A DNA stretch of 64,000 bases from Flavobacterium suncheonense GH29-5 = DSM 17707 (GTDB lineage Bacteria > Bacteroidota > Bacteroidia > Flavobacteriales > Flavobacteriaceae). The translations under genes and the position numbers were made by a program. Of this stretch, positions 34,121-42,105 are shown one piece after another; position 1 is the stretch's first letter, and every line of letters starts with the position of its first letter. The DNA is taken from positions 248,001 through 312,000 of the forward strand of contig NZ_AUCZ01000003.1 in assembly GCF_000430025.1 (NCBI RefSeq), read 5' to 3'. Under the pieces are notes generated by a model, which was not told the DNA's origin, searched no databases, and saw only the letters and a program-made list of their open reading frames with translations.

Positions 34121-36914
34121 AATGAAACATATATCGGTTTCGGGTAGGTTTCTCCTTCCCGGCAAATTTTTCAATTTTATAGGTTAAGGAAAACATGGCA
34201 TAACGCTTTAAAACCGTATTTTGTTCATCGCGAATGGTGGTCGCCGAAATGGTTCGCGTAGCACTCTGATTCTGGTTCAGCACATCGTATACTTTCACTT
34301 TGGCCGTAAACTTTTTGTTGTAAAAACTGTACGACAAACTTGTATTCCACAGGTAAAAATCCTTTTTAAAGCCATCGGCTATATTGGAATTGTAATTGTA
34401 GCTGAAATCGTTTCCGAACACCCAGTTTTTCGGCCAGTAATTCGTCGTCTGCAACCCAAATTGGTGCTGAAAGTTCGAAGCCTTCTCTACAAGATAGTTG
34501 GTGTATTTGGTATTGTTGGAGATGTAGCGGTAATTCGGAGTAATGGTTAACAATTCCCCATACTCATAGGAGAAATTACCTCCAATTCGCCATCGCACCC
34601 CAAAAGCTTCATACAACTCAGCATTGGTAAATCCCTTATTCATCGACAGATTCACATTGGTTCCAAATCCGAACTTAAAGGTATGCGCGTCTTTTTTAAT
34701 AGATTTGTTTATGTTAAATCCGGTCCATGTGTAGTAATTATCCTGAACATTTTCATACGTTGTGGTGCGCTTTCCATTTGCCGTCACCTCGATTGAGGAA
34801 ACATACTGCGAGTCGTAATAATTTCCTCCCAGATAAAAACTGAACCCTGATCGGGTGGCGTAGTCATAATTACTGAAACTGGCATACATATAATGCCTCT
34901 TGTTCAAATCCAGATTTTCATTACCTACAAAGGTATTCAACGGATTCGATACGTCTTCCACCGGCATCATCTGACTGGCGGAAGGCAAATCGTATTCATA
35001 GCTGTAACTGGCCCAGATACTCTTAGACTTGGCCAATTTCCAATACACATTCAAATCTGCCGAAGGCAACACGAAATTCCGGTTCAGATTGGTATTTGTT
35101 CCCAAATAAACAGAATTCGCATCAAAACCGATTATGGTAGTACCTCCGTTAAGATTAAAATTAAATTTTTCTTTGTTAATACTGAAACCGGCATTCGGTT
35201 TGGCAATTCGGGCTGTGGAAGCAATATAATTGGTCAGGACATCATTCGCGACGGAATACGTTTCGGAAACAGCATCGTAATCAAACGCCTTTTTGTTGTT
35301 TGCCGATTTTTGCCATTCGTAGGCCATTCCCACACTTACACTCAATGAATCTTTTAAGGGTTCCGTATAACTCACATCCACATTGTAGTTGTCAGTCGTA
35401 TTTCTGGATTTTCTGACCTGATTACGGATATCATCAGGATCGGTTCCCTGATAAAACAGCGTAGCGGAATTGTTGTAGGAATCCACATCATCCTGACTGT
35501 TGGTACTTCCCACTGAAGTACTCAAATACCTGCCTTTTCTTTTAAACGCTTTGTTCAGGTATAATTTGTTTTCAAACTTATTCCCCGTGCTTTCATCAAA
35601 AGTTGCTGCGGTACTCTCGTTTTGCACATTGCCGTCTTCATCGGTCGATACCTGATACGAGTTTTCACGATCTTTTCCGTAAGAACTGGAAAATCGCGGT
35701 ACGTAAACCACCGTGGTTGTCGAATCAATTTTATATTCTAATTCCATGCTGGCCTGGTGACTAAAACGATCCGATTTGCTTTTCGATTGCGAATCGGTGG
35801 TAAAAGCGCCGGATGGCAGGAAGTTAATCTGCTTAGCTCTACTGTCGTTTTTGGCATGCTGATCGGAGAAAAAATAACTGATTTGGGTATCGAAGTTTTT
35901 AAACCATTCATCACTGTAATTAATTCCGACCATATTGGATTGGGTAATTCCGGCACCACCGCCAAAACGCATTCCGTTAATCCCGAAAGAGCCGTTATCA
36001 TTGTAATATACCGAACGATTTCTTCCTCCGCCCATGTTGTCAAAAATCTCATCCATCGAAAAGCCTGTGGAATTGATATTGTTGGAAGAAGCCAAAACAC
36101 TTAGCTTGCGTTTGTTTTTAAAATAATTCACCAAAGCACTGCTTTCATAGCGGTCATCCGTGCCGTAACCGGCCATGAATTTTCCGAAAAACCCTTTGTT
36201 TTTATCTTCATCAATGGTCAGGTTGATACTGGCATTGTTCCCGGAAGCAGGTTTCCCCGACAACTCTTCCTGTTTGGTTTTCGTATCACTTACCTGCACT
36301 TTATTGATAATATCCGCCGGCAGATTCTGCAACGCAATTTTGCCGTCTTTATCGAAAAACGGCTTGCCATTCACTAAAATCTGATTCACTTCTTTTCCGT
36401 TTACCGTTATTTTCCCATCAGAATCGATTTCCACGCCCGGTAATTGCTTCAGTAAGGTTTCCACGTTGGAATCCGGACGGACTTTAAACGAAGCCGCGTT
36501 AAATTCCAGCGTGTCTTTTTTAATCCGAATGGGTGGTGCTTCGGCTTTTACTACAATTTCACCCAACATCGTGGCTTCTTCTTTCAGGGAAATTACCCCA
36601 AAATCTTTGTTTTCCGAAATACTGTTCAGCGAAATTTTACGACCTTCAAAACCCGTCATCGAGATTTTCAGCCAGATCGGATTGGAATTTTTTTTCAAAT
36701 CGAAAGAGAAATTTCCGTTTTTATCGGTGATGGTATAATCGATCAGTGAAGAATCTTTGGCCACGGAGACATACACCGTTACGGCTTCCATGGGCAATTT
36801 GGTTTTTTCTTCGATAACTTTCCCTTTAAACTTAATGGAGTTTTGTGCCGATGCCTGTAGCGAAAACACGGCGAAAACTAAAAACAGTACTCTTTGAAAC
36901 ATTGATTTTGGCAT
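34119..36914 (-). CDS. Outer membrane beta-barrel receptor (TonB receptor-like, OMP_b-brl_3)
   Basis: A 931-residue predicted outer membrane protein. Order: signal peptide ending SLQASAQ; CarboxypepD_reg-like domain about 28-112 (GKVIEEKTKLPMEAVTVYV, then DKNGNFSFDL); plug-like domain about 125-215 (LLKQLPGVEIDSDGKITVNG and ILVNGKPFFDKDGKIALQNL); and a long barrel domain rich in alternating aromatic strands to the C-terminus (MFSLTYKIEKF). It belongs to the outer membrane beta-barrel family seen beside TonB receptors. No SusD-like partner is adjacent, so the substrate is unknown. The start codon is preceded by a hairpin (see 36915-36952). Confidence 0.85.
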   Translation of the reverse strand: MPKSMFQRVLFLVFAVFSLQASAQNSIKFKGKVIEEKTKLPMEAVTVYVSVAKDSSLIDYTITDKNGNFSFDLKKNSNPIWLKISMTGFEGRKISLNSISENKDFGVISLKEEATMLGEIVVKAEAPPIRIKKDTLEFNAASFKVRPDSNVETLLKQLPGVEIDSDGKITVNGKEVNQILVNGKPFFDKDGKIALQNLPADIINKVQVSDTKTKQEELSGKPASGNNASINLTIDEDKNKGFFGKFMAGYGTDDRYESSALVNYFKNKRKLSVLASSNNINSTGFSMDEIFDNMGGGRNRSVYYNDNGSFGINGMRFGGGAGITQSNMVGINYSDEWFKNFDTQISYFFSDQHAKNDSRAKQINFLPSGAFTTDSQSKSKSDRFSHQASMELEYKIDSTTTVVYVPRFSSSYGKDRENSYQVSTDEDGNVQNESTAATFDESTGNKFENKLYLNKAFKRKGRYLSTSVGSTNSQDDVDSYNNSATLFYQGTDPDDIRNQVRKSRNTTDNYNVDVSYTEPLKDSLSVSVGMAYEWQKSANNKKAFDYDAVSETYSVANDVLTNYIASTARIAKPNAGFSINKEKFNFNLNGGTTIIGFDANSVYLGTNTNLNRNFVLPSADLNVYWKLAKSKSIWASYSYEYDLPSASQMMPVEDVSNPLNTFVGNENLDLNKRHYMYASFSNYDYATRSGFSFYLGGNYYDSQYVSSIEVTANGKRTTTYENVQDNYYTWTGFNINKSIKKDAHTFKFGFGTNVNLSMNKGFTNAELYEAFGVRWRIGGNFSYEYGELLTITPNYRYISNNTKYTNYLVEKASNFQHQFGLQTTNYWPKNWVFGNDFSYNYNSNIADGFKKDFYLWNTSLSYSFYNKKFTAKVKVYDVLNQNQSATRTISATTIRDEQNTVLKRYAMFSLTYKIEKFAGKEKPTRNRYMFH

Positions 36915-36952
36915 AAAAAATTGCGGTTAAAATGATTGCTCATTAAAACCGC
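36915..36952 (-). terminator. Hairpin plus U-run between der and the receptor start codon
   Basis: On the minus strand GCGGTT...AACCGC (plus strand 36923-36928 and 36947-36952) with further pairing AATGA/TCATT inside. It is followed by AATTTTTT and immediately by the receptor ATG at 36914. It may terminate der, or act as a leader hairpin controlling the receptor gene. Because the T-run abuts the start codon, I give both readings. Confidence 0.5.
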
Positions 36953-37006
36953 GAAATAAAGATTTTATTATGTAAGAAAATGTTTCTTTTTAAAATTTTT
37001 AACAGT

Positions 37007-38317
37007 TTATTTCTGTCTGAAGTAAATATCAATCGGAACACCCGTAAAATTGTAGTGCTGGCGCAATTGATTTTCAATAAAACGCTTGTACGGATCTTTA
37101 ATATACTGCGGCAAATTGGCAAAAAACACAAACTGAGGCGTTGGCGTTGGCAACTGCATACAATATTTTATTTTCACGTATTTTCCTTTTAAAGCCGGTG
37201 GCGGCGTGCGCTCGATAATCGGCAGCATCAGTTCGTTGAATTTGGAAGTGGAAACACGCTGTTTACGGTTTTCATATACTTCTACCGCAGTTTCTAACGC
37301 TTTCAGCAAACGCTGTTTGGTTAAAGCAGACACAAACAAAATCGGCACATCGGTAAATGGTTCAATCTCTTTGCGGATTTTCGCTTCGTAATCACGGGCC
37401 GACATCGTATCCTTTTCCACCAAGTCCCATTTGTTGACCAAAATCACAATTCCCTTGCGGTTTTTCTCGGCCAGCCAAAAAATATTCTGATCCTGCCCTT
37501 CAAAACCACGGGTCGCATCAATCATCAGGATACAAACATCGGAATGTTCAATCGCCCGCACGGAACGCATTACGGAGTAAAATTCCAAATCCTCTTTCAC
37601 CTTGGCTTTTCTGCGGATTCCCGCCGTGTCCACTAGGTTAAATTCAAATCCGAAACGGTTATATTTGGTATCGATGGCGTCGCGGGTGGTTCCGGCAATA
37701 TCGGTTACCACGAAACGATCTTCTCCGATTAAGGCATTGATAAACGACGATTTTCCGGCATTCGGTCGTCCTACCACACAAAAACGCGGTAACGGATTTT
37801 CCTCTTCCACCGCATCCGGCAATTCCGGTAACACTTTTACCAGCGCGTCCAGCAATTCCCCGGTGCCGCTTCCGTTCATTCCGGCGATGGTAAAATATTC
37901 ACCCAATCCTAAATTATAGAATTCCACAGCGTCTTTTTCACGCATGGCGTTGTCTACTTTATTGACCGCCAACAAAATCGGCTTGGTTACTTTGCGCAGT
38001 AATTTGGCTACTTCCTCGTCCATTGGCGTAATGCCTTCTTCCACATCCACTACAAAAATAATTGCATCGGCTTCGTCAATGGCCAATTCTACCTGTTTGC
38101 GGATTTCGCCTTCAAAAATATCGTCGGAACCTTTCACATAACCTCCGGTATCGATTACCGAAAATTCCTTTCCGTTCCACTCGCTTTTCCCGTAATTTCT
38201 GTCGCGCGTCACACCGCTCACCGAATCTACGATGGCTTCTCTTCTCTGGATTAAACGGTTAAAAAAAGTCGATTTCCCTACGTTTGGTCTTCCGACTATG
38301 GCTACGATATTGTTCAT
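37007..38317 (-). CDS. der: Ribosome assembly GTPase Der (EngA)
   Basis: An essential GTPase for 50S subunit maturation, 436 residues with two tandem G domains and a C-terminal KH-like domain. First G domain: [14 protein letters not shown] (P-loop), DTGGY, NKVD. Second: [28 protein letters not shown]. The KH-like end includes [16 protein letters not shown]. Length is normal and the frame intact. It has its own promoter (38335-38364), separated from era by a spacer with an inverted repeat. Confidence 0.97.
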   Translation of the reverse strand: MNNIVAIVGRPNVGKSTFFNRLIQRREAIVDSVSGVTRDRNYGKSEWNGKEFSVIDTGGYVKGSDDIFEGEIRKQVELAIDEADAIIFVVDVEEGITPMDEEVAKLLRKVTKPILLAVNKVDNAMREKDAVEFYNLGLGEYFTIAGMNGSGTGELLDALVKVLPELPDAVEEENPLPRFCVVGRPNAGKSSFINALIGEDRFVVTDIAGTTRDAIDTKYNRFGFEFNLVDTAGIRRKAKVKEDLEFYSVMRSVRAIEHSDVCILMIDATRGFEGQDQNIFWLAEKNRKGIVILVNKWDLVEKDTMSARDYEAKIRKEIEPFTDVPILFVSALTKQRLLKALETAVEVYENRKQRVSTSKFNELMLPIIERTPPPALKGKYVKIKYCMQLPTPTPQFVFFANLPQYIKDPYKRFIENQLRQHYNFTGVPIDIYFRQK

Positions 38318-38334
38318 TTTCTGCTATTTTGGTG

Positions 38335-38364
38335 CAAAGTTAGGCTAATTAACTTGAAGTTGAA
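38335..38364 (-). promoter_or_regulatory. Bacteroidota-type promoter for der
   Basis: On the minus strand TTTC, a 19-base spacer, and TAACTTTG (plus 38335-38342), an exact TAnnTTTG. It lies 18 bases upstream of the der ATG. Confidence 0.6.
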
Positions 38365-38411
38365 AGGGATAAGCGAAAAGGGATCAGGCAAAAGCAAAAA
38401 TCTTATCCCTT
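38364..38411. repeat. Inverted repeat in the era-der spacer
   Basis: AAGGGATAAG (38364-38373) and its exact complement CTTATCCCTT (38402-38411) enclose a purine-rich 28-base spacer. It could be an era terminator without a U-run, or a low-complexity repeat related to the spacer at 31381-31480. Confidence 0.45.
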
Positions 38412-38436
38412 ACTCCTCTTTCCTTTTACCTTAATT

Positions 38437-39321
38437 TTATTTCTGATTGTACCCGAATCGGCGCAATTGAAAGGCGTTGCTTCGCCAGTCTTTGTTCACT
38501 TTCACGAACATTTCGATGTGAATCTGTTTTCCGAAGAATTTTTCCAGATCCTCGCGCGCCTGAATCCCGACTTTTTTAATCGCCGAACCTTTGTGCCCGA
38601 TGATAATTCCCTTCTGGGTGTCGCGCTCCACCATAATCACCGCACGGATTCGGATGATGTTGTCGTCTTCTTTGAATTCTTCGGTTTCTACCTCACACGC
38701 ATACGGGATTTCCTTATCGTAGTTCAACAGGATTTTCTCGCGGATGGTTTCGTTTACAAAGAAACGCTCCGGTTTATCAGTTAAAGCGTCTTTCGGATAA
38801 TACGGCGGCGATTCCGGCAACAATTCCAGAATTCGGTCAAAAACGGCACTTACGTTGAAGTTTCCCAAGGCGGAAATCGGAAAAATTTCGGCATTCGGCA
38901 CTTTTTCTTTCCACAAATTCACTTGTTCTTCCAATTGTTCCTGATTCGATTTATCGATTTTATTCAACAACAACAACACCGGAATTCTGGAATGGATGAT
39001 TTTGTTGAAAAAGTCTTCGTCTTTCAGTTCCTTCTCGCCTACTTCTACCATGTAAATCAGGATATCTGCATCTTCAAAGGCCGACTTCACGAAATTCATC
39101 ATGGATTCCTGCATTTCATACGCCGGTTTTATAATCCCCGGAGTATCGGAAAACATAATCTGAAAATCGTCTCCGTTCACAATTCCCAAAATACGGTGTC
39201 GGGTAGTTTGTGCTTTAGACGTAATAATGGAAAGGCGCTCCCCAACGAAAGCATTCATTAGCGTGGACTTTCCAACGTTAGGATTTCCGATGATGTTTAC
39301 AAAACCTGCTTTGTGCGACAT
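38437..39321 (-). CDS. era: Ribosome maturation GTPase Era
   Basis: Binds 16S rRNA during 30S assembly. 294 residues from ATG 39321 (an earlier in-frame start at 39342 falls within the -7 promoter box). The G domain shows GNPNVGKSTLMNAFVG, DTPGI and LLLNKIDKS. The C-terminal KH domain has IIGHKGSAIKKVGIQAREDL. Normal length for the family. Confidence 0.96.
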   Translation of the reverse strand: MSHKAGFVNIIGNPNVGKSTLMNAFVGERLSIITSKAQTTRHRILGIVNGDDFQIMFSDTPGIIKPAYEMQESMMNFVKSAFEDADILIYMVEVGEKELKDEDFFNKIIHSRIPVLLLLNKIDKSNQEQLEEQVNLWKEKVPNAEIFPISALGNFNVSAVFDRILELLPESPPYYPKDALTDKPERFFVNETIREKILLNYDKEIPYACEVETEEFKEDDNIIRIRAVIMVERDTQKGIIIGHKGSAIKKVGIQAREDLEKFFGKQIHIEMFVKVNKDWRSNAFQLRRFGYNQK

Positions 39322-39339
39322 GGTAAAAAAATTAGCGTA

Positions 39340-39369
39340 CAAAGGTAGTCATATCAGCCGAATAGACGA
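39340..39369 (-). promoter_or_regulatory. Bacteroidota-type promoter for era
   Basis: On the minus strand TCG (preceded by TT), 19 bases, and TACCTTTG (plus 39340-39347), an exact TAnnTTTG, 19 bases before ATG 39321. It is divergent from the tRNA promoter at 39398. Confidence 0.55.
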
Positions 39370-39397
39370 AATAATTCAATATTATTCTAAATAAAAC

Positions 39398-39427
39398 TTG
39401 TTTTTTCAAATAATCGTTGTACTTTTG
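39398..39427 (+). promoter_or_regulatory. Promoter of the initiator tRNA pair
   Basis: TTG (39398-39400), exactly 19 bases, TACTTTTG (39420-39427). This is a full match to the Bacteroidota housekeeping consensus, with the start expected about five bases before the first tRNA. Confidence 0.8.
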
Positions 39428-39439
39428 CACTCGAAACAG

Positions 39440-39512
39440 CGCGGGATAGAGCAGTAGGCAGCTCGTCGGGCTCATAACCCGAAGGTCACAGGTTCGAGTC
39501 CTGTTCCCGCTA
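39440..39512 (+). tRNA. Initiator tRNA-fMet (CAU), copy 1
   Basis: A 73-base tRNA without encoded CCA. Acceptor CGCGGGA pairs with TCCCGCT except at position 1:72 (C and U), the unpaired end expected of an initiator. The D arm is GAGC/GCTC, the anticodon stem carries the three G-C pairs GGG/CCC typical of initiators around loop CTCATAA (anticodon CAT), and the T arm is ACAGG/CCTGT with TTCGAGT. Confidence 0.95.
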
Positions 39513-39544
39513 CTAAGAAAATATTGAGAATACAAACCGTACAG

Positions 39545-39617
39545 CGCGGGATAGAGCAGTAGGCAGCTCGTCGGGCTCATAACCCGAAGGTCACAGGTTC
39601 GAGTCCTGTTCCCGCTA
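39545..39617 (+). tRNA. Initiator tRNA-fMet (CAU), copy 2
   Basis: Identical in all 73 bases to the copy at 39440, offset by 105 bases. The identity extends a few bases on each side (ACAG before, CTA after), so this is a short tandem duplication. Both are probably processed from one transcript. Confidence 0.95.
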
Positions 39618-39624
39618 CTAGATG

Positions 39625-39654
39625 AAGCCACTCAGCAATGAGTGGCTTTTTTTT
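39625..39654 (+). terminator. Terminator after the tRNA pair
   Basis: AAGCCACTCA (39625-39634), loop GCAA, TGAGTGGCTT (39639-39648), then T residues. Confidence 0.92.
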
Positions 39655-39666
39655 ATTTTACAAAAC

Positions 39667-40119
39667 ATGAATACAAAGAAAATCGCCGAATACCGAAAAT
39701 TACTGGACGTTACCAAGACCGCTACTTTAAAAGAGCTGAAAACGATTTACAGAAAAAGCATGAAGGAAGACCATCCGGATACCGTTGCTGATCCAGTGGA
39801 GCGCTTGGCGGCAGAAGAGAGAAGCAAGCAAATCATCGAAGCGTATCACTTTTTGGTAAGCATCGCGCCGGAAACGCTGGAAAAAGACAAAGAGGAATAT
39901 CTCAAAACCACTACCACTTCGTCAATTTTGGAATTTAACATGGATAACGGCGTGTTATACATTTCCTTTTTGGACGGCAATCAGTTTGAGTATTTTGGCG
40001 TGCCGAAAAACACCTACTACAAAATGATTAACGCGGATTCGCCGAACCGTTTTGCCAAACGCCATATCTACAACGAATTTCTGTACCGCAGCGCCAGTAA
40101 ATTAGTAGCAGCGGAATAA
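39667..40119 (+). CDS. J-domain-like plus KTSC domain fusion protein
   Basis: 150 residues from ATG 39667 (an upstream in-frame ATG at 39622 would start within the tRNA terminator). The N-terminal 65 residues look like a J domain: EYRKLLDVTKTATLKELKTI, then YRKSMKEDHPDT with the HPD motif intact, and EERSKQIIEAYHFL. The C-terminal 60 residues form a KTSC domain (ILEFNMDNGVLYISFLDGNQ, YFGVPKNTYYKMI, SPNRFAKRHI). KTSC domains are thought to bind nucleic acid, by analogy. Together they would make a DnaK co-chaperone aimed at a nucleic acid-bound target, but that is inference. Confidence 0.8.
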   Translation: MNTKKIAEYRKLLDVTKTATLKELKTIYRKSMKEDHPDTVADPVERLAAEERSKQIIEAYHFLVSIAPETLEKDKEEYLKTTTTSSILEFNMDNGVLYISFLDGNQFEYFGVPKNTYYKMINADSPNRFAKRHIYNEFLYRSASKLVAAE

Positions 40120-40216
40120 ATCATTTTCTCTCAAAGATTTAATCCAACCGCAGATTCGCAGATTTTTTATTCTCTGAATTTTCTATCTGTAAATCTGTTG
40201 TATATTTAAAAAAAAA

Positions 40217-40243
40217 GACCATCAACAAAAGTTGGTGGTTTTT
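40217..40243 (+). terminator. Terminator after the J-domain/KTSC gene
   Basis: ACCATCAAC, loop AAAA, GTTGGTGGT with one G-U pair, then T residues. The T-run also contributes the -33 TTG of the next promoter. Confidence 0.75.
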
Positions 40244-40272
40244 TGGTTATCTGTTTTTATTTGTTAAATTTG
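40243..40272 (+). promoter_or_regulatory. Promoter of the DUF1761 gene
   Basis: TTG (40243-40245), 19 bases, TAAATTTG (40265-40272): an exact match to the consensus. Start predicted near 40279, about 20 bases before ATG 40298. Confidence 0.8.
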
Positions 40273-40297
40273 AGAATAACCAAAAACAAAACAATTT

Positions 40298-40786
40298 ATG
40301 GAATTTAACTACTTAGCAGTATTGGTAGCCGCTCTGGTTACTTTATTGGTTGGATTCGTGTGGTACAGCCCTAAAGTTTTCGGAACCATCTGGATGAACG
40401 AAACCGGAATGACCGAAGAAAAAGCCAAACAAAGCAACATGGTAAAAGTTTTCGGCTTAACCATTTTTTACTCCTTAATGCTGGCCTTCATTTTGCCTGC
40501 GTTAACCATTCACCAAATGAGTGCTTTGGGTATGATTGGCGGGCCGGAATTCATTGAAACTGCCAAACCTTCTTATGCCGCTTTTATGGCCGATTACGGT
40601 GATGCTTTCCGCACCTTCAAACATGGCGCTTTTCATGGTTTCTTTGCGGGATTGTTCATCGCCTTGCCGATTACAGCCATCAACGCACTTTTTGAGCAGA
40701 AATCCTGGAAATATATTTTAGTAAATGCCGGCTATTGGATTGTTTCCCTAACTATTATGGGAGCGATTATCTGCGGATGGGAGTAA
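40298..40786 (+). CDS. DUF1761 membrane protein
   Basis: A 162-residue integral membrane protein with about four helices: N-terminal YLAVLVAALVTLLVGFVWYS, KVFGLTIFYSLMLAFILPAL, HGFFAGLFIALPITAINALF and YWIVSLTIMGAIICGW. The motif WYSPKVFGTIWMNETGMTEE after helix 1 is diagnostic of DUF1761. Function unknown. It has its own promoter and terminator. Confidence 0.88.
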   Translation: MEFNYLAVLVAALVTLLVGFVWYSPKVFGTIWMNETGMTEEKAKQSNMVKVFGLTIFYSLMLAFILPALTIHQMSALGMIGGPEFIETAKPSYAAFMADYGDAFRTFKHGAFHGFFAGLFIALPITAINALFEQKSWKYILVNAGYWIVSLTIMGAIICGWE

Positions 40787-40810
40787 GAATTAACATTTTA
40801 TTATAGCACA

Positions 40811-40840
40811 ATCGCTCTACCTTTGTAGGGCGATTTTTTT
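40811..40840 (+). terminator. Terminator after DUF1761, containing a promoter-like element
   Basis: ATCGCTCTAC (40811-40820), loop CTTT, GTAGGGCGAT (40825-40834), then a T-run. Inside it TACCTTTG (40818-40825) matches the -7 consensus, and the T-run runs into the likely start codon of the next gene. Confidence 0.8.
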
Positions 40841-41990
40841 GATTTTGAGCACGACCACTTTCACGATTTATTCGAAAATTTCAGAGCTCCCCAAAAACTG
40901 GGACGACGTGGCTATAGCCAATGCTTTTCTGCAAACGCCGTATCTGAAAGTACTCGAAACTTCGGCCCCGACCAACATGCAGTGTTTTTACATCGGCATT
41001 TTTGAAAACTCCGAACTGATTGGCGTGGCGTTGGCGCAATACTTAAATCTGAACCAACTGGAATCATTTGGGGAACGGGACAAATGTTTAAAAACCGCCG
41101 TCCGGAATTTCGTTTTTAAGAACTTCGCGTCGCATGTGCTGTTTTTGGGCAACAATATGATTACCGGACAAAACGGGTATACCTTCAACAAAGAAATTGA
41201 TTTTGAACACATCAGCAGGGTTTTGGTGGAATGTGCCGAGGCAATTATAGGGTATTTCAAAAAGAACCGAATCAACATTCACTTGGTTTCGTTTAAGGAT
41301 TTTTACCCGTATTGCGCCGATGCATTGAAACGTTTTGATTTCAAAAACATCTACGAATTCAACACGCAGCCCAACATGATTTTCAGGCTTTCAGACGACT
41401 GGAAAACCAAAGACGATTATGTAGCGGCTTTTTCCAAAAAATACCGCGATCAGTACAAACGGGCACGTAAGAAATGTGACAGGGTTCTCACCAAAGAACT
41501 GAGTCTTGAGGAAATTACCGCAAACGAAGAACGGATTTACGAGTTGTACCACCATGTGGCCAAAAACGCGCCGTTCAACACGTTTTTCCTGGCTAAGAAC
41601 CATTTTTCGACTTTTAAAAAGCAACTGAACGAGCAATTTGTACTGGTGGGTTATTTTATGGAGGAAAAATTAGTCGGGTTTCACACCTTACTGCTGAACG
41701 GAACGGTGCTGGAAACGTATTTCTTAGGCTACGATTCGGAAATACAGAAAGAAAAAATGCTGTACCTGAACATGCTGTACAACATGACGGAATTCGGGAT
41801 TGAAAAAGGCTACAAAAAAATCATTTTCGGAAGAACGGCTTTGGAAATTAAAAGTTCCGTTGGGGCCGAACCGGTGAGAATGTCCGGATTCATTTACCAT
41901 CGCAACGGGCTGATTAACCAATACATCGGAAAGATTTTTACCAATCTGGAACCGGAAGCCCAATGGCAACAGCGCCACCCTTTTAAATAA
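40839..41990 (+). CDS. GNAT/FemAB-like acyltransferase
   Basis: About 383 residues. There is no ATG near the start; TTG at 40839 or 40845 is the likely initiator, directly in the terminator T-run of the upstream gene. The C-terminal two thirds resemble the GNAT fold of FemAB-type enzymes: FSKKYRDQYKRARKK, ELYHHVAKNAPFNTFFLAKN, VGYFMEEKLVGFHTLLLNG, YLNMLYNMTEFGIEKGYKKI and FGRTALEIKSSVGAEP. Substrate unknown; a cell-envelope or lipid amino group is possible. Repeat copy C follows. Confidence 0.7.
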   Translation: MILSTTTFTIYSKISELPKNWDDVAIANAFLQTPYLKVLETSAPTNMQCFYIGIFENSELIGVALAQYLNLNQLESFGERDKCLKTAVRNFVFKNFASHVLFLGNNMITGQNGYTFNKEIDFEHISRVLVECAEAIIGYFKKNRINIHLVSFKDFYPYCADALKRFDFKNIYEFNTQPNMIFRLSDDWKTKDDYVAAFSKKYRDQYKRARKKCDRVLTKELSLEEITANEERIYELYHHVAKNAPFNTFFLAKNHFSTFKKQLNEQFVLVGYFMEEKLVGFHTLLLNGTVLETYFLGYDSEIQKEKMLYLNMLYNMTEFGIEKGYKKIIFGRTALEIKSSVGAEPVRMSGFIYHRNGLINQYIGKIFTNLEPEAQWQQRHPFK

Positions 41991-42018
41991 AACCGACGTT
42001 CAAAAAGTTCCCAAAGTT

Positions 42019-42068
42019 GTCCTTTAGCCCCGATGGGAGCGGCACCGCGTAGAGCGGACAGCGGGAAA
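42019..42068 (+). repeat. Dispersed intergenic hairpin repeat, copy C
   Basis: CCTTTAGCCCCGATGGGAG then CGG, a short GC-rich centre (CACCGCGTAG), and AGCGGACAGCGGGAA. It differs from copy B mainly in having a much shorter centre. It lies between the convergent acyltransferase and ABC-F genes. No other gene is in 41991-42105. Confidence 0.65.
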
Positions 42069-42105
42069 ATGGCTTATTCGCTGCCCGGACGTTTGGCTCC
42101 AAATT

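Noticed and set aside
39332..39631. A 99-codon minus-strand frame with a duplicated 25-residue unit over the tRNA pair
   Set aside because: It is the antisense of the two tRNA genes. The repeated SGNRTRTCDLR words are the well-known translation artefact of initiator tRNA sequence, not a protein.
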